Below, in pieces: positions 35,585 through 44,298 of a DNA stretch of 64,000 bases. This stretch comes from Parvibaculaceae bacterium (GTDB lineage Bacteria; Pseudomonadota; Alphaproteobacteria; Parvibaculales; Parvibaculaceae), in contig JAHBYJ010000001.1 of assembly GCA_019636015.1 (NCBI GenBank), forward strand, positions 868,001 to 932,000. The letters are read 5' to 3'. How positions within the stretch are numbered: position 1 is the first letter of the stretch; each line of letters opens with the position of its first letter. The notes beneath the pieces were generated by a model that made no database searches, had not been told where the DNA came from, and saw nothing but the letters and a program-made list of their open reading frames with translations. The position numbers and the translations under genes are program-made.

Positions 35585-36070
35585 TTATTCCTTTTCACGG
35601 TCGTAATAGTCGACCGTCTGCTCGGCCCGGAAAATCTTGCGCAGGCCCGGCGAACTTCCTCCCTCCGTCCAGAGCGATACCTTGCCGGAATCGGGATATT
35701 CGCAGACCTCCACAGCCGCCAGCGTCGAGACCGCCAGATATCGCATATCGGTCTTTCCGGTATTGATGATCTGATGTGCGACCTCGGCTCCGCCTGTGGG
35801 GCAGGCAATAACGTCATGCTTCCGGATCGGATAGCGCTTCTCGCCAAACCTCAACTCGCCCTCGCCCTCGAGTATCAGGAACATTTCCTCTTCGCCCCGA
35901 TGAGAATGGAAAGGGCATTGCACCTTCCCGGGCGGCAGCACCGTCAGGTTGTAGCCGAGTTGCCGCGCGCCGATGCTCTCGCTGAACAAGGCGCGTTTCG
36001 AGCAATAGCGGCCATTGTCTTCGACATCGTCGAAATCGACGGCCTCATCCAGATTGAAGATCGGTTTCAT
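35585..36070 (-). CDS. Cupin domain-containing protein
   Basis: A 161-residue small beta-barrel protein. Cupin motif 1 reads CPFHSHRGEEEMFLILEGEG (two histidines and a glutamate as metal ligands). Motif 2 is DVIACPTGGAEVAHQIIN with the last histidine ligand. Cupins of this size are dioxygenases, isomerases or sugar-binding sensors, and no substrate can be set. The C-terminal part (KVSLWTEGGSSPGLRKIFR) matches a common bacterial single-cupin group of unknown role. It lies 33 bp after a same-strand SDR gene and is probably co-transcribed with it. Confidence 0.82.
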   Translation of the reverse strand: MKPIFNLDEAVDFDDVEDNGRYCSKRALFSESIGARQLGYNLTVLPPGKVQCPFHSHRGEEEMFLILEGEGELRFGEKRYPIRKHDVIACPTGGAEVAHQIINTGKTDMRYLAVSTLAAVEVCEYPDSGKVSLWTEGGSSPGLRKIFRAEQTVDYYDREKE

Positions 36071-36103
36071 CGGGCGGCTCCGGCGGGGATGTGAATCTCT
36101 GCT

Positions 36104-36940
36104 TCAGAGAATATACCCGTCTCCCGCTGCCCGCACCGTGATGTCGCCGAGCGAGACGCCCCAGGGCTGGTCGATGGCGGTGATGACGGCATCGGCGATA
36201 TAGGCGGGCTCGAGCGCGGCATAGGCGGTGCTGTCGGGATTCACGCGCTCGTCCTGCACCTTGCCTTCCATGATGGCCATCATCGTGCCGAGATAGCTCG
36301 CGGCATTCTGGCCGAGAATGCCGGTGATGGCCTCGGGGTTGAGCACGCCTGCGCCGAGCCCGGTGCCCGGCACGCCGGTCGGCTTCACGATCGTCACCTT
36401 GATCTTGCCCGCCGCTTCCACGCGGAGCGATTCCGACAGGAAATTCACCGCCGCTTTTGTCGCGCCGTAGACTGCGGCGCCGGTGACCGGATAATTCCCA
36501 TAGATCGACGAGATGTTGATGACGTGCCCGCGGCCCTGTTTCATCATCGGGTCATAGGCGGCGATAATGCCGTTCATCACGCCCTTGATGTTGATGTCGA
36601 TGCAGCGCGTCCAGGCGCCATGGGCCGCTTCGTGATCGGAAAAGAAGGCGAGCGGCATCACGCCCGCATTGTTGATCATCACATCGATTGCGCCATACGT
36701 GTCGACCGCACGGGCGACCAGCGCCTTCATCTGCGCGAGATCCGTCACGTCGGTTTTCAGGCCCGATGCGGCGCCGCCTGCCTCGCGTACCAGGGTCACG
36801 GTTTCGGCAAGTCCTGCCTCGTTCACATCGCCGCAGACGAGGTTTGCGCCGCGTGCTGCTGCTTTCTGGCAGATCAGCCGCCCGAAGCCGCCTGCCGCGC
36901 CCGTCACGACAATGGTCTTGCCCTTCACATGATCGCTCAT
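36104..36940 (-). CDS. SDR-family NAD(P)-dependent oxidoreductase
   Basis: A 278-residue classical short-chain dehydrogenase. Cofactor motif VVTGAAGGFGRLI is at residues about 11-23, the NNAG motif in DVMINNAGVMPL, the catalytic serine in VINISSIYG and the catalytic YxxxK in YGATKAAVNFLS. CGDVNEAG, with an acidic residue after the second strand, suggests NAD preference. It oxidises or reduces an unknown alcohol/ketone pair. It starts a two-gene unit with the cupin gene. The sulfatase upstream on the same strand is insulated by a terminator. Confidence 0.88.
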   Translation of the reverse strand: MSDHVKGKTIVVTGAAGGFGRLICQKAAARGANLVCGDVNEAGLAETVTLVREAGGAASGLKTDVTDLAQMKALVARAVDTYGAIDVMINNAGVMPLAFFSDHEAAHGAWTRCIDINIKGVMNGIIAAYDPMMKQGRGHVINISSIYGNYPVTGAAVYGATKAAVNFLSESLRVEAAGKIKVTIVKPTGVPGTGLGAGVLNPEAITGILGQNAASYLGTMMAIMEGKVQDERVNPDSTAYAALEPAYIADAVITAIDQPWGVSLGDITVRAAGDGYIL

Positions 36941-36994
36941 TCGTCCCTCCCGGTGTTTTCCTGAAGTTCACACCGGCGGCAGGGCGCACGTACA

Positions 36995-37031
36995 GAAAAA
37001 AGAAGCGCCGCCTCTGGGAAAGGCGGCGCTT
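36995..37031 (-). terminator. Rho-independent terminator of the sulfatase gene
   Basis: Read on the minus strand, an 11-bp perfect stem (AAGCGCCGCCT/AGGCGGCGCTT, 37003-37031) with a 7-nt loop is followed by TTCTTTTTTC. It lies 27 bp after the stop of the type I sulfatase and separates it from the SDR gene. Confidence 0.88.
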
Positions 37032-37057
37032 GACGCAAAGGCGCGTTGCGGCAGGTC

Positions 37058-38707
37058 TCACCCCGGCCAGTAAATATATTCGTCTTCCGGCGTTGCTTCC
37101 TCTTCCAGCGTCTTGTCGATCGTCACCGGCATTTCGGCTACCGCTGGGAAGAGCGGATCGCGCTGCGTTGCGTTGTGCGCGTCTACCAGCGCACGAAGCT
37201 CCGCCACCTTCTCGGGCATTTCTTCGGCCAGGTTGTTCTGCTCGGTCGGATCTTCATTAAGGTTGTAGAGCCAGACCTTGTTCGGCCGTTCGGCGAATTG
37301 CAGCTTCCAGCCATCCTTGCGCATGGCGTGGTAGTGCCCGTCGCGCCAGAAGATCGCGCGGTCGGGCTCCGCCGTCTCCGTGCCCTTGGCGAGCGGAAGA
37401 ATGTCGATGCCGTCGATCACTCGGTCCCCTGGCAGGGGCGCACCGGCCGCCGCCGCGATGGTCGGGAAAAGATCGAGATGGGCAACGGGCATCTCGCGCT
37501 CCACGCCTTCCTCGATCCGCCCCGGCCAGCGGATGAAGAGCGGCACGCGAATGCCGCCTTCGAAATAGGTGAGCTTCCAGCCGCGGAACGGCTTGTTCAC
37601 ATCGGGAATGCCGATATAGCCGGGCCCGCCATTATCGCTCGAGAAGATGACGATGGTATTGTCGTCGAGACCGTTTTCCTTCAGCGCTTCCATCACGCGG
37701 CCGACGCTGCGGTCGAGCGCGCGGATCATCGCGGCGTAGACACGCTCGCGATGGTTCTCGATATGCGACAGCGCATCGTAATCCGCCTTCGAGGCCTGCA
37801 GCGGCGTATGCACCGCCCAATGCGCGAGATAGAGGAAGAAGGGGCGGTTGCGGTTCGCCTCGATCGCCTTCACCGCTTCGTCCGTATAGAAATCGGTGAG
37901 ATAGCCCTTCGGCTCGAACCATTCGCCCGCATTGTAGGACGTTGCATATTGCATGCGCGCCCAGAGGAACTGGTCGATCGGATCGAAGGGAAGCTTTGCG
38001 TTCACGGCATCGGGATGATCTTCCGGCAGGAAGAGCCCGCTTTCCAGCATCACGCTTTCATCGAAGCCCTGCGCATTGGGCACGAACTCTTCGGAATTGC
38101 CGAGATGCCATTTGCCGATATGGATGTTGTGATAGCCGGCGGGCTTCAGCACTTCGGCAAGCGTGATTTCCTCGCCCGGCAGGCCCTGCTCGCGGAAGGG
38201 CGGCGCATTCGCCGCCGCTTCGCGGTCGACCAGCATTTCGTGAAGCCGCGTGCCGTCATTGTAGAACATGTCGACGATACGCGTCATGCCGGGCGGCGTG
38301 GGCGTGAACTCGAAGCCCGTCCGCGTGCCGTATCGCCCGGTCATGATCATGGCGCGCGAAGGCGCACAGGCGGCCGTGCCCGAATAGGCGGTGGAGAAAT
38401 TCGCGCCCGAGCGCGCCAGCGCATCTATGTGCGGCGTCTCGATGAGGCCGCCGCCATAAAGGCTGATATCGTTGAAGCCAAGATCGTCCGCGAGAATGAG
38501 CACGATATTGGGCGGGCGCTGACCTTCCGCCGCTTCCGTCGGCCCCTGCTGCCAGACGATCTCGCGATTGGGCGCAACGGGGGTCGCATCCCGCGCCCGC
38601 GTCGCCACGGCATAGAGAACGAGATCCTTGCGGAAAGTGTAGGCGGTGCCCGCCAGTGCCGCGATCGCGACGATGGCCGCCAGCGAATAGATCTGCCACT
38701 TCTTCAT
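37058..38707 (-). CDS. Type I (formylglycine) sulfatase, membrane-anchored or secreted
   Basis: A 549-residue alkaline-phosphatase-fold sulfatase. NIVLILADDLGFNDISLYGG provides metal-binding aspartates (74-75). The modification site is CAPSR at 114-118, where Cys114 must become formylglycine. HIGKWHLGNSEEF and IVIFSSDNGGPGYIG are the other metal and sulfate-binding blocks. Residues 7-24 form one hydrophobic segment, so the enzyme acts in the periplasm. Arylsulfatases cut sulfate esters, but the substrate is unknown. A terminator follows. No formylglycine-generating enzyme gene is in the window. Confidence 0.92.
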   Translation of the reverse strand: MKKWQIYSLAAIVAIAALAGTAYTFRKDLVLYAVATRARDATPVAPNREIVWQQGPTEAAEGQRPPNIVLILADDLGFNDISLYGGGLIETPHIDALARSGANFSTAYSGTAACAPSRAMIMTGRYGTRTGFEFTPTPPGMTRIVDMFYNDGTRLHEMLVDREAAANAPPFREQGLPGEEITLAEVLKPAGYHNIHIGKWHLGNSEEFVPNAQGFDESVMLESGLFLPEDHPDAVNAKLPFDPIDQFLWARMQYATSYNAGEWFEPKGYLTDFYTDEAVKAIEANRNRPFFLYLAHWAVHTPLQASKADYDALSHIENHRERVYAAMIRALDRSVGRVMEALKENGLDDNTIVIFSSDNGGPGYIGIPDVNKPFRGWKLTYFEGGIRVPLFIRWPGRIEEGVEREMPVAHLDLFPTIAAAAGAPLPGDRVIDGIDILPLAKGTETAEPDRAIFWRDGHYHAMRKDGWKLQFAERPNKVWLYNLNEDPTEQNNLAEEMPEKVAELRALVDAHNATQRDPLFPAVAEMPVTIDKTLEEEATPEDEYIYWPG

Positions 38708-38737
38708 GGTGTCCCCCTTCCCGAAACTATTGGCACA

Positions 38738-38758
38738 ATTAATGACATAAATTAATTG
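38738..38758. promoter_or_regulatory. AT-rich inverted repeat upstream of the sulfatase
   Basis: AATTAAT and ATTATT-type arm ATTAATT form a perfect 7-bp inverted repeat with a 7-bp spacer, 31-51 bp upstream of the sulfatase ATG in otherwise GC-rich DNA. Its size suits a dimeric repressor or activator, but no regulator gene is adjacent. The rest of the 240-bp gap (38708-38947) holds nothing else I can support. Confidence 0.4.
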
Positions 38759-38947
38759 GCGATGAAAGGGCGAAGCGAACGGATGCTCTCTCCCGCCCGC
38801 CTGTCACTCAGCGGTCAATCGTCTGTTCGTCCATGAACGGCATTGTCACGGCGGAGTGAGTTCCGGATTTGCACCGATAGGGCTATCCTCCCCGGCAGGA
38901 AAGCGCTGCGAAGCACGGCGCCACAGACAGATATTCGGGAGACGTCC

Positions 38948-39925
38948 ATGAAGACGCGCATTACGGAACTCTTCGGCATCAAGCATCCGGTCATCCAGGG
39001 CGGCATGCATTTCGTCGGTCTCGCCGAGATGGCCGCCGCCGTCTCGAATGCAGGCGGCCTCGGCATCATCACCGGCCTCACGCAGCCGACGCCGGAGGCG
39101 CTCGCGAAGGAAATCGCAAAGTGCAACGGCATGACCGACAAGCCCTTCGGCGTGAACCTCACCTTCCTGCCGGGCTTCGCCAATCCGCCTTACCCCGAAT
39201 ATATCGACGCGATCATCGCGGGCGGTGTGAAGATCGTGGAAACGGCGGGCCGCAGCCCCGAGGCCTATATGCCCAAGATGAAGGAAGCGGGCATCAAGGT
39301 GATCCACAAATGCACCTCCGTCCGCCATTCGCTGAAGGCCGAGCGCATCGGCTGCGATGCGGTGAGCGTCGACGGCTTCGAATGCGGCGGCCATCCGGGC
39401 GAAGACGACATTCCGAACATGATCCTGCTGCCCCGCGCGGCGGAAGAACTGAAAGTGCCCTTCGTCGCCTCGGGCGGCATGGGCACGGCCTCGCAGCTCG
39501 TTGCGGCGCTGGCGCTCGGCGCCGACGGCATCAATATGGGCACGCGCTTCATCGCAACGAAGGAAGCGCCCGTGCATGAGAATGTGAAGAAGGCGCTGAT
39601 CGCGGCTTCCGAGCTCGACACCCGCCTCATCATGCGCCCCCTCCGCAATACCGAGCGCGTGCTGGCGAACGCCGCGGTCGACAAGATCGTCGAGATCGAG
39701 AAGACGAAGGGTGCGGCCACGACCATCGACGACATCAAGGAACTGGTCGGCGGCGTCTATCCGCGCGTCATGCAGGGCGGCGACATGGATGCGGGCGCCT
39801 GGAGCTGCGGCATGGTCGCCGGCCTCATCCACGACATCCCGACCTGCAAGGAACTGATCGAAGGCATGGTCGCGGAAGCCGAACAGATCATCCGCAAGCG
39901 CCTCGAAGGCTTCCTCGCCGCTTGA
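38948..39925 (+). CDS. Nitronate monooxygenase family (NPD/2-nitropropane dioxygenase-like) flavoprotein
   Basis: A 325-residue FMN-dependent TIM-barrel enzyme. Typical blocks are GIKHPVIQGGMHFVGLAEMA, NAGGLGIITG, GVNLTFLPG, GFECGGHPGEDD (the catalytic-histidine region), PFVASGGMGTASQLVAALAL and GADGINMGTRFIATKEA. The start MKTRITELFGI at 38948 follows GGGAGA. The family oxidises nitronates, but many members are of unknown substrate or are enoyl-ACP-reductase-like. The gene is single, divergent from the sulfatase and closed by a hairpin at 39944-39978. Confidence 0.88.
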   Translation: MKTRITELFGIKHPVIQGGMHFVGLAEMAAAVSNAGGLGIITGLTQPTPEALAKEIAKCNGMTDKPFGVNLTFLPGFANPPYPEYIDAIIAGGVKIVETAGRSPEAYMPKMKEAGIKVIHKCTSVRHSLKAERIGCDAVSVDGFECGGHPGEDDIPNMILLPRAAEELKVPFVASGGMGTASQLVAALALGADGINMGTRFIATKEAPVHENVKKALIAASELDTRLIMRPLRNTERVLANAAVDKIVEIEKTKGAATTIDDIKELVGGVYPRVMQGGDMDAGAWSCGMVAGLIHDIPTCKELIEGMVAEAEQIIRKRLEGFLAA

Positions 39926-39943
39926 GGCGGGATCAACCGAAAT

Positions 39944-39978
39944 GAAGAAGGGCGGTCCCTGCCGGGCCGCCCTTCTTC
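39944..39978. terminator. Bidirectional hairpin terminator between convergent genes
   Basis: A 12-bp perfect stem, GAAGAAGGGCGG (39944-39955) and CCGCCCTTCTTC (39967-39978), has an 11-nt loop. It lies between the nitronate monooxygenase and the end of the Baeyer-Villiger monooxygenase gene. There is no separate long T-run, but both 3' arms end in T-rich sequence. It reaches the stop codon of the monooxygenase. Confidence 0.68.
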
Positions 39979-41434
39979 ACGCCATCTCGAAATCGTCCCA
40001 GCGCGGCTCGCTCATTTCCTCCTCGAAGCGCTCGAAGGTCCAGGGCCAGGAGGCGATGTTGCCGTGCTTGTCGATGTACCAGCTGCTGCAACCGGTCGCC
40101 CAGACCGTGCCGGGCAGCGCCGCGCGCACATCGGCGTTGAAGCGTTCGGCGGCTTCGCGTTTCGGCGCGATCTCCGCAACATTGCCGCGCGCCAGCCGCT
40201 CGACCAGCCGGAGCGCATAGCCGAACTGGTTTTCGGCCGTCAGCAGCCATGAGAAATTGCCGATCGGGCTGTTCGGCCCGCCGATCATGAACCAGTTGGG
40301 AAAGCCGGGCACCGTTACCGCGAGATAGCCCTGATTGCCCTCGGCCCATGCTTCCTCCAGCGCGCGCCCGCCGCGGCCGCGCACATCCATCGGCCGCATC
40401 AGCCGGTGCGTGTCGAAACCCGTCGCGAAGACGATGACATCAAGCTCGTGAAGCCGCCCGTCCTTCGTGCGGATGCCCCTGGCCTCGATCCGCTCGATGG
40501 GATCGGTCACGAGTTCGGCATTGGGCTGCTGGATCGCCTCATAGAAATTTTCCGAAAGGATCAGCCGCTTGCAGCCAACGGCATAATTCGGCGTCAGCTT
40601 CGCGCGGAGCTCGGGGTCGCGCACGCTGGATTCCAGATAGTCCCGGCAGACCTGCACGAGCTTTTCATAGGCGCGCGGATTGGCGCCGACAATGGCGGCG
40701 GCGAATTTCGAATTGTTCTCGTCCGAGATGCGCTGATATTCGGATTCGAGAAGCTCGGGCCGCGCACGGAAGAGCGCCTTCTGCTCTTCCGGTATCGGCC
40801 CCTGCATCAGCGGCGCGATCCACTGCGCCGTGCGCTGGAAAAGCGAGTAGTGCGCGACCTTGGGCACCAGCGCGCCGGTGATCTGCGTCGCGGTCGAGCC
40901 TGTGCCAATCACGCCGACGCGCTTGCCCGTGAGGTCGAGATCGTCCTTCCACCGCGCCGTGTGAAAAGCTTCGCCCTCGAAACTCTCGCGCCCGGGAATA
41001 TCGGGATAGACCGGATGGTGGAGTACACCCATTGCCGTGATCACGGCATCGAAAGCGCCCTGTGGTCCGGACGTCGTCTCGACATGCCACTTGCCGTCCT
41101 GCCAGATCGCGCGCGTCACTTCCTCGCCGAAGCGGATCGAGCGTTCGACGTCGTGCTTCTTCGCGACCGCCTTCAGGTAATCGAGGATCTCGCTTCCCGG
41201 CGCGCAGACGCGGCTCCAGTCGGGATTGGGCTCGAAGGAATAGCGATAGCCATGCGAAGGCACGTCGCAGGTAACGCCCGGATAGCGGTTGTCGCGCCAG
41301 GTGCCGCCCAGCGTTTCCGCCTTCTCGTAGATGGTGACATCGTGAAAGCCCGCCTCGCGCAGCTTGATGAGCGCCATCATGCCGGAGGCGCCGGCGCCGA
41401 TCACCGCGAGCCGCAGATTTTTCGCTGCCGTCAT
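39977..41434 (-). CDS. FAD-dependent Baeyer-Villiger-type monooxygenase
   Basis: A 485-residue two-dinucleotide-domain flavoprotein. The FAD Rossmann motif GAGASG is at 13-18 and the NADP motif GTGSTA at 177-182. Between them lies the Baeyer-Villiger fingerprint F-x-G-x3-H-x3-W (FEGEAFHTARWKD, 152-164). Type I enzymes convert ketones to esters or cyclic ketones to lactones with NADPH and O2. It is the last gene of the TetR-linked left arm (FAD monooxygenase, SnoaL-like, kinase, this gene). An 88-bp gap to the kinase gene contains nothing notable. Substrate unknown. Confidence 0.9.
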   Translation of the reverse strand: MTAAKNLRLAVIGAGASGMMALIKLREAGFHDVTIYEKAETLGGTWRDNRYPGVTCDVPSHGYRYSFEPNPDWSRVCAPGSEILDYLKAVAKKHDVERSIRFGEEVTRAIWQDGKWHVETTSGPQGAFDAVITAMGVLHHPVYPDIPGRESFEGEAFHTARWKDDLDLTGKRVGVIGTGSTATQITGALVPKVAHYSLFQRTAQWIAPLMQGPIPEEQKALFRARPELLESEYQRISDENNSKFAAAIVGANPRAYEKLVQVCRDYLESSVRDPELRAKLTPNYAVGCKRLILSENFYEAIQQPNAELVTDPIERIEARGIRTKDGRLHELDVIVFATGFDTHRLMRPMDVRGRGGRALEEAWAEGNQGYLAVTVPGFPNWFMIGGPNSPIGNFSWLLTAENQFGYALRLVERLARGNVAEIAPKREAAERFNADVRAALPGTVWATGCSSWYIDKHGNIASWPWTFERFEEEMSEPRWDDFEMA

Positions 41435-41522
41435 GCTGTTTTCACCGCTTCGAGTTTCGGTCTCCCGATCATCGCATCATCCCTCGTCCCTTGCGTCATT
41501 ATCGGCGCAAGTAGGTGGCCGC

Positions 41523-42611
41523 TCAATGGGGAAGCAGGTCGAGCGCCCCCGTATCGAGCACATGGTCCGCGCCGCCGCGCAGCATCTGGAAGAACATGTT
41601 GTCGCCCCGCTCCGTCCGCTCGACGATCATCGAGGCTGTGAATGCCATGTTGAACAGCGAGAAGCTGTAAAGTGCGTAGTGCCGCATCATCTCCTCGAAG
41701 GAATAGCCGCTCACGCCAAGCTCGCCGAGCTTGCGGTGATAGGCGGTGAGCAGTTCCTTCTCATGTTTGCGCCGCACCTCGCGGGGCAGCGCGCCGCTCA
41801 GAAAGTAGGAGACGTCGGCCATGCAGCAGCCAAAGCCGATGGACTGCCAGTCGACCACGGAAACCGGATAGCCGCCTTCAGCCGTGCCGAACATCATGTT
41901 GTCCGGCCGGAAGTCGTTATGCGTCAGGCATTTCGGCCCGTCATAACCGTCCTTGAAATAATCGTAGTTCCGCGTGATCGCTTCGCCGATCTCGATACAG
42001 TCGGCGGGAATGCGCTCGCCATAGCGTTCGCGGAAACCCTGCCAGAGAAGCCTGATGAGATCGGGCTGCGTCCGCTTCGGCGCGGCCTTTGTCTCGAAAA
42101 GCCAGGCGATTTCGTCCATCGACGCATCGTTCCAGTGCGAGGCATGAAGCTTCGCCGCCTCGCCGAGCACGAGGGCCGCTTCCGCAACGCTGGTGCCCTT
42201 CATCTGGTCGCCGGGCTGTGCGGGGGCGAGGTCCTCCATGATGAGCACGAAGTCGCTCGTCTCGGGGTCCACATCGGCATGAAGGCAGATCGGCGTCGTC
42301 ACGCCCGCGCTCGGCTTCAGGTGCCGGTAGAAATTCACCTCGCGGATGTAATTGCCGAAATTGACGCCGGTCGCCCGGCTCTCGGGATCGGAGGAGGGAA
42401 ACTTGCCGACCACGCTGCGCGGCGCGCTTCCCGCATCGCCCTTGTAGTCGAGCGCGAAGCGCACGCTCTCGCCGACTTGTCCCGTGCCGACGCGCTTGCC
42501 CGCGAGACTTGCCACCGTCACCTCATGGCCGGCCTTGCGCAACACCGCCGTCATCCATTCAGGCGTCACCGCCGCCGATGCAAGGATCGGTAGTTCAAGC
42601 GTCTCTCCCAT
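41523..42611 (-). CDS. APH/EcKinase-like phosphotransferase family protein
   Basis: A 362-residue small-molecule kinase-fold protein. The Brenner-type catalytic loop is LTHNDFRPDNMMF, with the metal-binding motif VVDWQSIGFGCCMADVSYFL following. The nucleotide-binding lysine region is probably RSVVGKFPSSDP. FVLIMEDLAPAQPGDQ is the hinge region. It resembles the ecdysteroid-kinase-like branch rather than the ACAD10/11 branch seen at 45148. It lies between the SnoaL-like gene (31 bp away) and the Baeyer-Villiger enzyme. A phosphorylated hydroxyl-bearing metabolite is the likely product; its identity is unknown. Confidence 0.82.
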   Translation of the reverse strand: MGETLELPILASAAVTPEWMTAVLRKAGHEVTVASLAGKRVGTGQVGESVRFALDYKGDAGSAPRSVVGKFPSSDPESRATGVNFGNYIREVNFYRHLKPSAGVTTPICLHADVDPETSDFVLIMEDLAPAQPGDQMKGTSVAEAALVLGEAAKLHASHWNDASMDEIAWLFETKAAPKRTQPDLIRLLWQGFRERYGERIPADCIEIGEAITRNYDYFKDGYDGPKCLTHNDFRPDNMMFGTAEGGYPVSVVDWQSIGFGCCMADVSYFLSGALPREVRRKHEKELLTAYHRKLGELGVSGYSFEEMMRHYALYSFSLFNMAFTASMIVERTERGDNMFFQMLRGGADHVLDTGALDLLPH

Positions 42612-42642
42612 GTCTTTCCTCCGTCCCGGTCTTTGCCGGGTT

Positions 42643-43014
42643 TCAGTCCGGTATCTTCGTTATGTTGTGCACATAGACTTCATTGAGCTTGATCCGGCCG
42701 CCTTCAAGCACCACAAGGTCGAAGCCGCGCATAAGGCCCTTCGATCCATCGGGCATGGAAATCGTCGCATACCAGCGCCCGCAAAAGCCGTTCACCGTCT
42801 TCCATGTCTCATGCGGTGCATAGTGAATGGGCGGCGTCGAGTCGAAGAGCTGCTTGAGATAGGCGCCAAGCGCCTCTTCGCCCTTGAGCCCGTCCGGCAC
42901 CTGCGGGTCGCGATAGACCGTATCCGCCGAATAGAATTTCAGCAGCCCTGCCACATCCTTCTCGGACCATTTGGCAAGCCAGCGCGCGTTGAAATCCTCG
43001 ATGTTGACGCTCAT
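42643..43014 (-). CDS. SnoaL-like/NTF2-fold protein
   Basis: A 123-residue cone-shaped alpha+beta protein of the SnoaL/NTF2 superfamily (IEDFNARWLAKWSEKDVAGL, YSADTVYRDPQVPDG, ALGAYLKQLFDSTP). Members are isomerases, cyclases, dehydratases or ligand binders. Its start overlaps the stop of the upstream FAD monooxygenase in ATGA (43011-43014), so the two are translated together and may act on the same compound. A second SnoaL-like gene ends the right arm of the cluster at 49276-49698. Confidence 0.8.
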   Translation of the reverse strand: MSVNIEDFNARWLAKWSEKDVAGLLKFYSADTVYRDPQVPDGLKGEEALGAYLKQLFDSTPPIHYAPHETWKTVNGFCGRWYATISMPDGSKGLMRGFDLVVLEGGRIKLNEVYVHNITKIPD

Positions 43015-44270
43015 GCCGCCGCCCCTTCTTCATGTGTTTCGCCAAGCACGCGGCGCTTGTGCTCTTCGGTGAACATTTCGGGCGGCAATGTTTCCGGTCC
43101 CGCCATGATGGCGAAGGCATGGGCGCCGAGCGTCGGGTCCGCGGCCTTGCGCTCATTGTAGCTCCGCCGCCGCTCGCGCGCCGCCTCGCCGAATTCCGCA
43201 TCCAGAATGGATTGCAGATGTCCCGCAAAGCGCAGCCGCCTGAGCCGCTCGTAGCGTTCCTCACCATAGGGCTTGAAGAGCGCCGGGCCCCAGTCGTCAT
43301 TCTCCTTGAGCAGATCGCTCACGATCCGCACATCGCGATAGGTGATGGAAAGCCCGAGCCCGTTGATCGGGTCGTTCCATCCCGCTGCATCGCCGATCAG
43401 CACTGCGCCCTGCGAGAAGGGCTCGTCTGTCCATGAGTCGTTGTTGAAATAGCTGAACAGCGGCCCGGCAGGCTTCGCATCGGCGAGATATTTGTTGTCC
43501 GGCGCGCATTTCATGCGGAAGGCTTCGAGGAAGGCCCGCGGGCCCTCATCGCCCGCGAAGCGGCGGCGCTCATTGAGCGAATAGCTGCCATAGATGCGCA
43601 CGCGGCCCTTGCCCTGCGGAAAGGCGAGAAAGGCGAAATCACCCTCGGTGCCGATGGCCTGCCGCGTCGCATTCCAGCCATCGGCGCCTTCCACGAGCAA
43701 TCCGCCGAACATGTGATGCGGCTTGTCCTGATGAAGCTCGATGCCGCAAGCGGCGCGCACCACGGAGGAGCGCCCGTCCGCGCCGGCGATCAGCCGCGCC
43801 GCCGCCACATGCGAGGCGCCCTCATGCTCGTATTCGACGCGCGGCGCAGCGCCCGGCACGACCTTCGTCACATTGACGCCGCGTAGCGCTGTCGCGCCCG
43901 CGCGCTTCGCCTCGTCGAACAATGTCTGGCAGTGATGCGGATGACCGATGCAAAGCGGTCCCGGAATGCCCGGAATGAACATGTCGAGCGGCAGCGGCAT
44001 GGCCTCCGCCGCTTCCGGGTCATGCGTCTCGTCATAGGTGACATGCTGCGCGAGGTGGTGTCCGCCCGCGCCGACGAGCGTATCGTAGAAGCCGAGCCGC
44101 TTCGTCTCGGCGACACCCCATGGCGCGATCCATTCGCCGCGCACATGGTCCTCATAGACCGTGCTCTTCTCGAGCAGCAGCACGCTCTTGCCGGCCTTCG
44201 CCATCGTGGCGGCAAGCGCCGAGCCGCCAATGCCGCCGCCCACAATGATGAGATCGTAATGCTGGGTCAT
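43011..44270 (-). CDS. FAD-dependent aromatic hydroxylase/halogenase-like monooxygenase
   Basis: A 419-residue PHBH-fold flavoprotein. The Rossmann motif is LIIVGGGIGGSALAATMA at the N-terminus. The DG motif appears in AGADGRSSVVRAACG, and the FAD-ribityl GD motif in AVLIGDAAGWNDPINGLGLS. The family hydroxylates or epoxidises aromatic or unsaturated substrates, or reduces geranylgeranyl chains; the substrate is unknown. It is the first structural gene of the left arm, 28 bp after tetR on the same strand. The extended C-terminal tail is charged and not part of the core fold. Confidence 0.87.
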   Translation of the reverse strand: MTQHYDLIIVGGGIGGSALAATMAKAGKSVLLLEKSTVYEDHVRGEWIAPWGVAETKRLGFYDTLVGAGGHHLAQHVTYDETHDPEAAEAMPLPLDMFIPGIPGPLCIGHPHHCQTLFDEAKRAGATALRGVNVTKVVPGAAPRVEYEHEGASHVAAARLIAGADGRSSVVRAACGIELHQDKPHHMFGGLLVEGADGWNATRQAIGTEGDFAFLAFPQGKGRVRIYGSYSLNERRRFAGDEGPRAFLEAFRMKCAPDNKYLADAKPAGPLFSYFNNDSWTDEPFSQGAVLIGDAAGWNDPINGLGLSITYRDVRIVSDLLKENDDWGPALFKPYGEERYERLRRLRFAGHLQSILDAEFGEAARERRRSYNERKAADPTLGAHAFAIMAGPETLPPEMFTEEHKRRVLGETHEEGAAA

Positions 44271-44298
44271 TTCCGGCCTCCCGTCCGGGTCTTCATTT

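Noticed and set aside
35560..35600. Possible terminator after tRNA-Arg
   Set aside because: Only short interrupted arms (CCG/CGG) can pair; not enough to call.
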